The position numbers and the translations under genes were made by a program. A stretch of DNA of 13,386 bases from an uncultured Pseudomonadota bacterium (GTDB lineage: Bacteria > Pseudomonadota > Gammaproteobacteria > Methylococcales > Methylomonadaceae). Location: positions 1 through 13,386 of the forward strand of contig CAIUWU010000125.1 in NCBI GenBank assembly GCA_903902945.1, given 5' to 3'. The notes below the pieces were generated by a model. It saw only the letters and a program-made list of their open reading frames with translations, did no database searches and had not been told where the DNA came from. Of this stretch, positions 1-6,564 are shown one piece after another; position 1 is the stretch's first letter, and the number at the start of each line of letters is the position of its first letter.

Positions 1-298
1 GATCTATGTCGGTACCGGTTGAGCCTTTGGGAATGATATATTCACCAGCCTTCAGGCGCCGGTCGAGCTTGTGTCGGTATGCCAGCAACTTAAACCAGAA
101 GCGGTCGATCGCCAGGTTTTGCTGATGGAGATCGGTAATCACCTGATCGAGGTTATGGCCTTTGTGCAGCTCAAATACGGTCTGCTCGGTGGCCACCACC
201 TTATGGGTTAGCAGGTAATAATTCACTCCACCCCAAGCAAACACCATCCCTATCACCATCAGCAAGGTGAACAAGCTGATGCTTTTAGGCATGTTCAT
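1..298 (-). CDS. mltG: Endolytic murein transglycosylase MltG (YceG-like), N-terminal part
   Basis: Only the first 99 codons are present; the gene runs off the left edge. Translation of the minus strand gives a short N-terminus, a single hydrophobic membrane segment at about residues 6-30, then a periplasmic region containing the conserved 'LKAGEY' stretch near residues 82-87, which aligns by eye with E. coli YceG/MltG ('FKAGTY'). MltG is an inner-membrane lytic transglycosylase that cleaves nascent glycan strands and so sets their length. The catalytic glutamate lies in the missing part. The start chosen is the ATG at 298, which forms an ATGA overlap with the pabC stop; a second in-frame ATG lies at 292. 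The order acpP-fabF-pabC-mltG is the same as in E. coli, which supports the call. Confidence 0.88.
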   Translation of the reverse strand, partial: MNMPKSISLFTLLMVIGMVFAWGGVNYYLLTHKVVATEQTVFELHKGHNLDQVITDLHQQNLAIDRFWFKLLAYRHKLDRRLKAGEYIIPKGSTGTDID

Positions 299-1119
299 CT
301 TTGCGCTCCGCATCTGACGTCCTGATAAGCAGCCTGTAACTCCCGGATTAGTGGGCCAACGCTAAACAACTGATCGTTCAGTTGTCTGACTGGCCAGATC
401 CCGATCACCGAATTGGTCACGAAAACCTGGTCGGCAGCCAGTAATGATTCAGGCAAAAAACGCTCAATCACAACGTTGATCCCTGCCCTGTCCAGATAAG
501 TCAGTAGCCATTGCCGAAGGATGCCGTTGATCCCTGCCCGTTCTATTGCCGGAGTATAGACAGTATGGTGTTTGATCCAGAACAGATTGCTCATGGTGCC
601 TTCCACCAGATAGCCTTCGCAATCCAGCATAAGGCCTTCCTGCACCGCATCGTCCTGCCATTCGGCGCGAGCCAACACCTGATCGAGACGATTCAGATGC
701 TTGATGCCGGCCAGTAGTGGATTAATCGACAACGGATGCTGACAAAAACGGGCGACGATACCCTCATGATAAAAACGGTCGGGATACTGCGGATAGGGAT
801 GCCGACTAAGCAATCGGGTCGGCATGACCGGATCGGGCTGACGATAACCGCGTCCGCCGCAACCGCGGGTAATGATGATTTTTAACACCGCATGCTCTGC
901 ATCACTGCAGATAGCTAAAGCTTCGGCTGTTAATAATTCCAGGTTTGGCTGGGGAATTAACAATTTTGAGCAACCTGCTAGCAAGCGCTGCAGATGAAGA
1001 TCAAACAGTAAGGGTTTACCTTGAACGACTTCTAGGGTTTCGAACAGGCCATCACCGTATTGCAGTCCCCTGTCAGTCACATCGATACAGTGTTTGCCGG
1101 CGCCGTTTACTAAAAACAT
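295..1119 (-). CDS. pabC: Aminodeoxychorismate lyase (4-amino-4-deoxychorismate lyase)
   Basis: PLP-dependent fold-type IV lyase that converts 4-amino-4-deoxychorismate to p-aminobenzoate and pyruvate for folate synthesis, in the cytoplasm. The protein is 274 residues from the ATG at 1119. It starts 'MFLVNG', matching the E. coli 'MFLING', which favours this start over an in-frame TTG six bases upstream. 'AGIKHLNRLDQV' carries the PLP lysine at residue 140, the same number as in E. coli. 'RGCGGRGY' near residues 85-92 and 'EGTMSNLFW' further on are typical of the family. It follows fabF after 24 bases and overlaps mltG by four (ATGA), so it is probably co-transcribed with both. No clear Shine-Dalgarno is visible, which suggests low or coupled translation. 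Branched-chain aminotransferases share the fold, but the neighbours and motifs fit PabC. Confidence 0.93.
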   Translation of the reverse strand: MFLVNGAGKHCIDVTDRGLQYGDGLFETLEVVQGKPLLFDLHLQRLLAGCSKLLIPQPNLELLTAEALAICSDAEHAVLKIIITRGCGGRGYRQPDPVMPTRLLSRHPYPQYPDRFYHEGIVARFCQHPLSINPLLAGIKHLNRLDQVLARAEWQDDAVQEGLMLDCEGYLVEGTMSNLFWIKHHTVYTPAIERAGINGILRQWLLTYLDRAGINVVIERFLPESLLAADQVFVTNSVIGIWPVRQLNDQLFSVGPLIRELQAAYQDVRCGAQR

Positions 1120-1143
1120 GGGCAAACACTGCTGTCGTTTATG

Positions 1144-2388
1144 TTATTGATAGCGTTTAAATACCAAAGTGCCGTTTGTACCGCCAAAGCCAAATGAATT
1201 TGAGATAGCGATATCAATATTCATTTCTCGCGCTGTATTAGGCACATAATCCAGATCGCATTCAGGATCAGGATTTTCCAGATTGATGGTTGGTGGCGCA
1301 ATCTGATGTTTGACACTGAGCGCAGACAGTACCGCTTCAATGCCGCCTGCCGCACCTAACAAGTGACCAATCATGGATTTGGTTGAGCTGACCGCCACTT
1401 TATAAGCGTGATCGCCTAAGGCTGCTTTCATGGCCATAGTTTCGCCTAAGTCACCGGCAGGTGTTGATGTACCGTGAGCATTGATATAGTCGACGTCAGC
1501 CGGGTTGAGTCTGGCATCACGCAAGGCATTACGCATACAACGCGCTGCGCCTTCACCACCCACCGATGGCGAAGTAATGTGATAAGCATCACCGCTCATG
1601 CCATAACCGACTAATTCGGCATAAATTTTGGCGCCACGAGCTTTGGCATGTTCCAGTTCTTCGAGCACCACTACGCCGGCACCATCACTCAGCACAAAAC
1701 CATCGCGGTCTCTGTCCCAAGGACGGCTGGCCCGTTGCGGATCATCGTTGCGGCGCGACAAGGCTTTGGCAGAAGCAAAACCGCCCATTGCAGTCGGTGA
1801 GGTAGTGCAGCGTTCGGCACCACCGGCAATCATGATGTCTGCATCACCGTATTTGATTAAACGGGCGGCATCACCGATGTTGTGAGTGCCGGTTGAGCAA
1901 GCTGTGACAATGGCGAAGTTAGGACCTTTTAAGCCATATTTAATCGACAGGTTGCCGGAAATCATATTGATGATATTGCCAGGCACAAAAAATGGTGAAA
2001 TTTTACGGGCCCCGCCACTGACATAGGTGGCATAGCATTCTTCGATACCGGTAATGCCGCCAATACCTGCGCCGATAGCGACACCGATACGTTCGGCATT
2101 TTCCTCGGTCACTTCAAAGCCGGAGTCTTCAATGGCCTGACAGCCCGCTGCAATACCGTAATGCACGAAACCATCCATGCGTTTGGCATCTTTTTCAGAG
2201 ATGTATTCGCCAATGTTGAAATTTCTGATCACACCGCCAAAAGTCGTTGCAAAGCTGGAAATATCAAAGGAATCAATGGGACCAATACCACTTTTACCGT
2301 TAATGATTCCATCCCAGGTATCAGCAACATTATTGGCTAAAGGCGTAACGGCGCCTAAGCCCGTTATAACAACTCTACGTGTGCTCAC
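1144..2388 (-). CDS. fabF: Beta-ketoacyl-ACP synthase II
   Basis: Condensing enzyme of type II fatty-acid synthesis. It joins malonyl-ACP to the growing acyl-ACP and in E. coli is responsible for temperature-controlled C16 to C18 elongation. The 414-residue length is normal. The thiolase-fold catalytic residues are visible: Cys164 in 'VTACSTGTHNIGD', His305 in 'NAHGTSTPAGD', and Lys337 and His342 in 'STKSMIGHLLGAAGG'. The glycine-rich C-terminal 'NSFGFGGTNGTL' is also present. The start is a GTG with only a poor ribosome-binding site ('CGGTAG') ahead of it, and in-frame stops close upstream leave no alternative. Weak initiation plus the hairpin in front would give less FabF than AcpP, which suits a catalyst versus an abundant carrier (inference). 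It lies 82 bases after acpP and 24 before pabC. Confidence 0.97.
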   Translation of the reverse strand: MSTRRVVITGLGAVTPLANNVADTWDGIINGKSGIGPIDSFDISSFATTFGGVIRNFNIGEYISEKDAKRMDGFVHYGIAAGCQAIEDSGFEVTEENAERIGVAIGAGIGGITGIEECYATYVSGGARKISPFFVPGNIINMISGNLSIKYGLKGPNFAIVTACSTGTHNIGDAARLIKYGDADIMIAGGAERCTTSPTAMGGFASAKALSRRNDDPQRASRPWDRDRDGFVLSDGAGVVVLEELEHAKARGAKIYAELVGYGMSGDAYHITSPSVGGEGAARCMRNALRDARLNPADVDYINAHGTSTPAGDLGETMAMKAALGDHAYKVAVSSTKSMIGHLLGAAGGIEAVLSALSVKHQIAPPTINLENPDPECDLDYVPNTAREMNIDIAISNSFGFGGTNGTLVFKRYQ

Positions 2389-2432
2389 AGTTAACTACCG
2401 CTAGAAGTTAGATCAATCAGAAGGGAAAGAGG

Positions 2433-2460
2433 AGCGGTTAGAAAACCAGTTCTAACCGCT
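2433..2460 (-). terminator. acpP-fabF intergenic hairpin (partial terminator or mRNA-stability stem)
   Basis: An 11-base perfect inverted repeat, AGCGGTTAGAA at 2433-2443 and TTCTAACCGCT at 2450-2460, with a six-base loop. It begins 10 bases past the acpP stop. Read on the minus strand it is followed by a pyrimidine-rich run (CCTCTTTCCCTTCT) rather than a clean U-tract. A weak, leaky terminator or a 3' stem protecting a monocistronic acpP transcript would both fit. Which one it is cannot be told from sequence. Confidence 0.6.
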
Positions 2461-2470
2461 TGGAAAGCTA

Positions 2471-2704
2471 TTACTGCAAATTGGCGTTGATGTAATCAAT
2501 TGCCAATTGAACTGTGGTGATTTTTTCAGCTTCTTCGTCTGGAATTTCACATTCAAATTCTTCTTCCAGAGCCATGACGAGTTCAACTGTGTCTAAAGAA
2601 TCTGCACCAAGATCGTCAACAAAAGACGCATCGTTTGCGATTTCTTCCTTTACGCCTAATTGTTCTGCGACAATCTTTTTTACTCGTTCTTCGATATTAC
2701 TCAT
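2471..2704 (-). CDS. acpP: Acyl carrier protein
   Basis: A 77-residue, strongly acidic carrier protein that holds acyl intermediates of fatty-acid synthesis on a 4'-phosphopantetheine arm. The attachment serine is Ser36 in 'DLGADSLDTVELVMALEEEF', the hallmark ACP helix II, and 'IPDEEAEKITTV' follows as in E. coli. A strong Shine-Dalgarno, GAGGA at 2713-2717, sits eight bases before the ATG, as expected for one of the most abundant cell proteins. The gene has its own promoter (2818-2847) and a leader of about 100 bases. Downstream come a hairpin and then fabF. In E. coli fabD and fabG lie immediately upstream; here that place is taken by the MaoC-like gene, so the fab cluster is broken at this point. 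Confidence 0.98.
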   Translation of the reverse strand: MSNIEERVKKIVAEQLGVKEEIANDASFVDDLGADSLDTVELVMALEEEFECEIPDEEAEKITTVQLAIDYINANLQ

Positions 2705-2817
2705 ATTTTATTTCCTCGAACAATGCGGGACTTAACCTTCAAGTACGCGCCTTATCTTTAGTGTTGTATTGATTAGTATGGAATCTCGTCTAGGCAACGC
2801 GCCGTAAGACGGGCAGA

Positions 2818-2847
2818 ATTATACTTGAAATTTTCAAAATTTCACAA
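2818..2847 (-). promoter_or_regulatory. Probable sigma70 promoter of acpP
   Basis: Read on the minus strand: -35 TTGTGA at 2847-2842, an 18-base spacer, and a perfect -10 TATAAT at 2823-2818. Transcription would start near 2811, leaving a leader of about 106 bases before the acpP ATG. The -35 lies about 30 bases past the stop of the upstream same-strand gene. The pair of boxes is seen in sequence; promoter activity is inference. Confidence 0.65.
2826..2844. promoter_or_regulatory. AT-rich palindrome in the acpP promoter spacer (candidate operator)
   Basis: TGAAATTTT and AAAATTTCA form a 9+9 base perfect inverted repeat around a single central base. It fills nearly the whole interval between the -35 and -10 boxes and touches the -35. 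This is a classic position for a repressor site, but AT-rich palindromes also arise by chance. It does not look like the E. coli FadR or FabR consensus as I remember them. No regulator gene is nearby. Confidence 0.35.
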
Positions 2848-2877
2848 GCTCCCATGCCGTAATAAGCCAAACCGGCA

Positions 2878-3813
2878 TTACCAGACCTTGGAACTGAGGT
2901 TTTTGATGATTTCTTCCAGCGGCACCAGATTAAGCTTGATCCGGAATAACACCCGGTTATGCTCTAACAGGCCAAAACATTCGTAAGTCCTTAACAAAAC
3001 GTTACTATGATTCAAAGTATTGTCTCTGGATTCCGGCAATTGTCTGACCAGAATATGCAGTTGATCATTGTTTTTGATCTGACTCAGATAGTAGCGATCC
3101 ACCGAAATATCGTGCGAGGTATAGACCATCGGATTACGCTTAAAGTCATGCTGTTCCAGCTGAGCTTTCTCCAGCAGCGCCCCCGATGTCAAGCTGCACG
3201 GAAAAACTTCCGGATAATGCTCAATATCAGCCAGTTCATCAAAATAATCGGATTGTTCGGCCAGCGATCCGGATAGAAAGTTTTTGACATTACCGTTATG
3301 CATCCACTTTCGCTTCAGAAAAAAGCGCGTCCCCGGCACCATGCTTTTATCGGCGAGAGTACTCAGCTCGGGCAAGGCATCAAACTCTTCGTCTTTCAGA
3401 AATAAAGGCTCCCGAGTCTCTTTTTTATAACCCAGCAGTATGGTCTTACCATTCGCCTTCATCGCAACCCGGTTAGTCAGCGTCAGATCAGGAATGGTAT
3501 TGATCAGGGTTTTACGGATATCCAGCGTGGCTTCCTGGCGCGGACGCAAGGCGTTGACAAAGGTAATCTGATAATTACTGTAGCGCAGCTGATTTTCGGC
3601 GATGATCTGATCTTCATGATGCATCTCCCGATACAGGCGCATCTGGTATTCAATCAGAGTATTAAGCTGAAACCCCAGAACGATGGGCCCTTTAAAAGGA
3701 TTATGGGTAACCTGTAACCATTTACGCTTGTCATGAAACAGATTGAAGTCATCAGAAGCATTACGAGCCGCTTCGATGTGTATCTGATCAAAAACGAACA
3801 CCTGATCTTTCAT
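2878..3813 (-). CDS. Uncharacterised protein with MaoC-like (hotdog) N-terminal half
   Basis: A 311-residue soluble protein that I do not recognise as a named family. Residues about 16-58 carry a clear (R)-hydratase/MaoC-like signature: 'SDDFNLFHD' with Asp22 and His27 at the places of the catalytic Asp/His of PhaJ-type enoyl hydratases, then 'FKGPIVLGF', comparable to 'PIVHGM' in PhaJ (the motif His is Leu here). The 'ITFVNALRPRQEA' stretch at 83-95 resembles the following hotdog strand. Residues about 170-300 have 'HYPEVFPCSLTSGALLEKAQ', which could be a second, degenerate hotdog, so a double-hotdog fold is plausible. That would suggest an acyl-ACP or acyl-CoA hydratase or thioesterase-like role, or just acyl binding; this is inference. 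A purine-rich AGGGAGGA lies directly before the ATG. It follows sufT by 26 bases and precedes the acpP promoter. Confidence 0.7.
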   Translation of the reverse strand: MKDQVFVFDQIHIEAARNASDDFNLFHDKRKWLQVTHNPFKGPIVLGFQLNTLIEYQMRLYREMHHEDQIIAENQLRYSNYQITFVNALRPRQEATLDIRKTLINTIPDLTLTNRVAMKANGKTILLGYKKETREPLFLKDEEFDALPELSTLADKSMVPGTRFFLKRKWMHNGNVKNFLSGSLAEQSDYFDELADIEHYPEVFPCSLTSGALLEKAQLEQHDFKRNPMVYTSHDISVDRYYLSQIKNNDQLHILVRQLPESRDNTLNHSNVLLRTYECFGLLEHNRVLFRIKLNLVPLEEIIKNLSSKVW

Positions 3814-3839
3814 ATTCCTCCCTGAAGAGAGTCTTACGT

Positions 3840-4391
3840 TTAAAAAAGGCCTAACTGTACCTGCGCCACCTCGGACATCATCTCTCTCGACCAGGGAGGA
3901 TCGAGCACGACTTCGACATTCACCGACTGAACCCCCGGCAGCGCCCTAACCGATTTTTCGACATCGCTCTGAATCACCGGACCCATCCCGCAACCCGGCG
4001 CGGTCAGGGTCATCTGAATATGTACATCATTGCCCCCTTGTTCATGATTAGGCTTAACGCTGCACTGATAGACCAAGCCGAGATCGACGATGTTAACCGG
4101 GATTTCCGGGTCATAAACCGTTTTCATCACTTCCCAGCAGTTTTTTTCAACTGCAGCACTATCGGTTTCCTGTACCAAGGTATGCAATTGATGTGACTCT
4201 TTACCTAGAGCATCAGCATCGGTACCGGCAATCCGCACCATATTGCCGTAATCGGTAACTACCGTGTAATTATTGCCTAGTGACTGATGAATGGTGACCT
4301 CCTGACCAGCTTTCAAAACGCTGTGATAACCATCAGGAATGGTCACGACATTGACATCGCGGGTTAAACAGATAATTTCTTTTTCTGCCAT
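3840..4391 (-). CDS. sufT: Fe-S cluster assembly/maturation protein SufT (DUF59/MIP18 family)
   Basis: A 183-residue protein with the SufT layout: an N-terminal small beta domain of about 75 residues, then a DUF59/MIP18 domain. Diagnostic motifs are 'DPEIPVNIVDLGLVY' at 94-108, 'TAPGCGMG' at 130-137 with the conserved Cys134, and 'DPPWS' near 164-168. Proteins of this family help deliver or mature Fe-S clusters in the cytoplasm; SufT usually sits in suf operons. Here no other suf gene is visible. It lies four bases after the SDR gene and 26 before the hotdog-like gene, so it is probably co-transcribed with the ubiG operon. No strong Shine-Dalgarno is visible, so translation may be coupled to the SDR gene. 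Confidence 0.9.
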   Translation of the reverse strand: MAEKEIICLTRDVNVVTIPDGYHSVLKAGQEVTIHQSLGNNYTVVTDYGNMVRIAGTDADALGKESHQLHTLVQETDSAAVEKNCWEVMKTVYDPEIPVNIVDLGLVYQCSVKPNHEQGGNDVHIQMTLTAPGCGMGPVIQSDVEKSVRALPGVQSVNVEVVLDPPWSREMMSEVAQVQLGLF

Positions 4392-4395
4392 AGCT

Positions 4396-5124
4396 TTAAC
4401 GATTTATTTGCTTAATATCAATAACCTGACCAGTTACACCAATACTCTGGTCGCCGAATAAGTAGCTGTACAAGCCATCCAGACTATGCATTGCTGGAAG
4501 CAAGGTTTTATCTTCTGCCGGATAGGCTTTTTTACGCAGTGGTGAATCGATAGCGCCCGGCACCAGAGTATTAACACGGATTTTGCCCGCCGCCTCCAGT
4601 TCTTCAGCCAGAATGCTGGCGAATCCTTCCAACGCAATTTTCGAGACTCCATAAGCGCCGCTGTAGGCCCTGGGCTGACGGACACTGGAATCCGAGGTGA
4701 ATACTACCGATGCATGCTGACTTTTTTGCAGCACCGGCAATAACACCCGGGTCAGCAAAAATGCGGCATTCAGATTGACATTCAGCGTATGCCCCCAGTC
4801 CTGCGTTTTATGGGCGGCAATCGGTGTATAGGCGGCAAACTCAACCGCCGAATGCAGCAAGCCCTGCAGACTGCCATAGTGCTGTTCTATGGCCTCGGCC
4901 AGTTCCTGATACTGCTGTTCGCTGGCTCCGGCCAGATCAAACGGATACAACATCGGTTCTACAGCACCGGCAGCAACGATTGCGTCATAGATTTTTTCCA
5001 GCTTGGGAATGCTTTTATCCAGCAGAATGATATGTGCCCCTTGTTTGGCCAGCGCTAATGCCGCCGTCGAACCAAGACCGCCTCCGGCGCCGGTAATCAA
5101 AATGACCTGTTTGTTTAATGACAT
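4396..5124 (-). CDS. YciK-like short-chain dehydrogenase/reductase
   Basis: Classical SDR of about 242 residues, similar over its whole length to E. coli YciK, an oxidoreductase of unknown substrate. Visible are the Rossmann 'TGAGGGLG' at 11-18, the 'VVFTSDSS' strand with the active-site serine, and the catalytic Tyr158/Lys162 in 'YGVSK'. Further on is 'VNTLVPGAIDSPLR', the usual PG motif. One oddity: the normally conserved NNAG-type stretch reads 'HSAV', so cofactor handling or stability may differ. The ATG at 5124 is chosen; it overlaps the end of mupP by 10 bases. An in-frame ATG at 5142 (six residues longer) is also possible, and neither has a good ribosome-binding site. The ubiG-mupP-yciK-like order is that of P. 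aeruginosa PA3171-PA3173 as I remember it. Confidence 0.88.
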   Translation of the reverse strand: MSLNKQVILITGAGGGLGSTAALALAKQGAHIILLDKSIPKLEKIYDAIVAAGAVEPMLYPFDLAGASEQQYQELAEAIEQHYGSLQGLLHSAVEFAAYTPIAAHKTQDWGHTLNVNLNAAFLLTRVLLPVLQKSQHASVVFTSDSSVRQPRAYSGAYGVSKIALEGFASILAEELEAAGKIRVNTLVPGAIDSPLRKKAYPAEDKTLLPAMHSLDGLYSYLFGDQSIGVTGQVIDIKQINR

Positions 5125-5789
5125 TGTGACGCTTTTATCCATTCTAAAATGTGCTCAGGGTGATCAACCAAGCCATCGGCACCCCAGGCTTCGGGTTGAT
5201 CATCGGGTTTTAAATAGCCATAGACTGCGGCCAGTGTTTTCATATTGGCCTGCTTGCCGGCACTGATATCATGCGCAGCATCACCGACATAGACACAGCG
5301 CTCTGCACTGACTTTAGCCTGACGGCACGCCTCAAACATCGGCTCCGGGTGTGGTTTACTAAAAGCCGTAGTGTCACCACTGACGATGCAAGCCGCGCGT
5401 TTATCCAGCCCCAGGGCAGCCATCAATGGCAGGCTGAAGCGCTCGCGCTTGTTGGTGACTACGCCCCATTTCAGCCCCAGAGATTCAATCTGCTCCAGCA
5501 ACGAATCCATGCCTGCAAATAACAGACTGTATTCGGCGATATTGTGCTGATAGCTGTCGAGCATGAAATCCAGCATTTGCTGTTTTAACTGCTGGTTTTG
5601 ATCAGGCAAGCATTGGTTGATCATCGCCATCGCCCCATGCGAAATCCAGGGCCGCAGCGCGGCGGCACTGACTGTCGCAAAATCGTGTGCCTGCAAGGTT
5701 TTATTGAGACAGGCAATCAAATCGGGCGCCGTATCCACCAGCGTTCCATCCAGATCAAATAAAACACAATCCAGTTTGAAAGCGGTCAT
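5115..5789 (-). CDS. mupP: HAD phosphatase, probable N-acetylmuramic acid 6-phosphate phosphatase MupP
   Basis: A 224-residue HAD hydrolase with the DxD nucleophile motif in 'FDLDGTLVDT' (Asp12, Asp14), motif II 'VVTNK', the motif III lysine in 'SKPHPEP' and motif IV 'YVGDAAHDI'. It would often be annotated as phosphoglycolate phosphatase (Gph). MupP is preferred because the C-terminal 'YGYLKPDDQPEAWGADGLVDHP' region resembles P. aeruginosa MupP and because the gene sits between ubiG and a yciK-like SDR, exactly as mupP does there. MupP dephosphorylates MurNAc-6-phosphate to MurNAc in the cell-wall recycling route that feeds AmgK and MurU. It starts three bases after the ubiG stop and overlaps the SDR gene, so translation is probably coupled. 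Substrate is inferred from context and similarity; Gph remains possible. Confidence 0.8.
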   Translation of the reverse strand: MTAFKLDCVLFDLDGTLVDTAPDLIACLNKTLQAHDFATVSAAALRPWISHGAMAMINQCLPDQNQQLKQQMLDFMLDSYQHNIAEYSLLFAGMDSLLEQIESLGLKWGVVTNKRERFSLPLMAALGLDKRAACIVSGDTTAFSKPHPEPMFEACRQAKVSAERCVYVGDAAHDISAGKQANMKTLAAVYGYLKPDDQPEAWGADGLVDHPEHILEWIKASQCH

Positions 5790-5792
5790 GCT

Positions 5793-6500
5793 TTATTCGG
5801 GTCGTCTGAAGGCGGCGATGTAATTGACATCAATATCGCGCCCCAGACTGAACTGCTTAGTGAACGGACTGTACTCGATACCGGTGATGCCTTGTAACTC
5901 GAGACCGACACGGCGCGCAGTCTGACTCAGTTCGGCGGGCTTGATGAAGGTCTTATAGTCGTGAGTCCCTTTAGGCACCATGTTTAGTACATATTCCGCC
6001 GCAACAATCGCCAGCAAATAAGCTTTAGGTACGCGGTTCAAGGTCGAAAAAAACACCATGCCGCCCGGTTTAACCAATGTTGCGCAGGCTTGGATAATCG
6101 ACGCTGGATCGGGTACGTGCTCCAACATTTCCATACAGGTTACATGATCAAAGCTGGCTGGTTGTTCAGCGGCCAGCGCTTCGGCACTGATTTTTTGATA
6201 ACTGGCAGAGATACCGGTTTCCAGTCCATGCAAATCCGCGATATCGATCAGCTCCTCACTGAGATCGATGCCCAAGGCATCAGCACCGGCTTTAACCAAG
6301 CCTTCGGTCAGAATACCGCCACCACAACCGACATCAACAACCTGTTTACCTTGCAAATCGGCGTATTGCGCAATGAAAGCCAGCCTTAACGGATTGACCT
6401 GATGCAAAGTTCTGAATTCACCGTTCGGGTCCCACCAGCGCTCGGCCTGAGAACCAAATTTATGAATTTCGTGCAAATGAACGTTATCAGTAACTGTCAT
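5793..6500 (-). CDS. ubiG: Ubiquinone biosynthesis O-methyltransferase (3-demethylubiquinol 3-O-methyltransferase)
   Basis: A 235-residue SAM-dependent methyltransferase that carries out both O-methylations of the ubiquinone head group. The N-terminus 'FGSQAERWWDPNGEFRTLHQVNPLRL' is characteristic of UbiG. The SAM-binding motif I 'VVDVGCGGGILTEGL' covers residues 54-68, with the acidic residue Asp79 ending the next strand ('GIDLS'). 'CMEMLEHVPDP' and 'FFSTLNR' follow as in the family. It is the first gene of a minus-strand run (ubiG, mupP, SDR, sufT, hotdog-like). The ribosome-binding site is weak (AGG nine bases upstream). A 64-base gap separates it from the mtaD stop and may hold its promoter. 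The other ubiquinone gene in the window, the flavin hydroxylase, is 5.4 kb away. Confidence 0.95.
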   Translation of the reverse strand: MTVTDNVHLHEIHKFGSQAERWWDPNGEFRTLHQVNPLRLAFIAQYADLQGKQVVDVGCGGGILTEGLVKAGADALGIDLSEELIDIADLHGLETGISASYQKISAEALAAEQPASFDHVTCMEMLEHVPDPASIIQACATLVKPGGMVFFSTLNRVPKAYLLAIVAAEYVLNMVPKGTHDYKTFIKPAELSQTARRVGLELQGITGIEYSPFTKQFSLGRDIDVNYIAAFRRPE

Positions 6501-6523
6501 AGTGAGATGCCTGTGATTGGGTC

Positions 6524-6537
6524 TATAGTTTACTATA
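6524..6537. promoter_or_regulatory. Short inverted repeat upstream of ubiG
   Basis: TATAGT and ACTATA, six-base arms with two bases between, lie 24-37 bases before the ubiG ATG in the mtaD-ubiG gap. On the minus strand the surrounding AT-rich run (TAATATAGT) could act as a -10 element, but I find no convincing -35. It may be a promoter core, a binding site, or chance. Confidence 0.25.
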
Positions 6538-6564
6538 TTACTAGGTTATTGGGGCAGCCAGAAA

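Noticed and set aside
1120..1125. TTG start for pabC two codons upstream
   Set aside because: Family members begin at 'MFL(I/V)NG', which is the ATG at 1119, and there is no ribosome-binding site favouring the TTG.
2851..2880. Terminator of the hotdog-like gene just before the acpP promoter
   Set aside because: Only a six-base stem (ATGCCG/CGGCAT) with a 13-base loop and no T-run; too weak to call.
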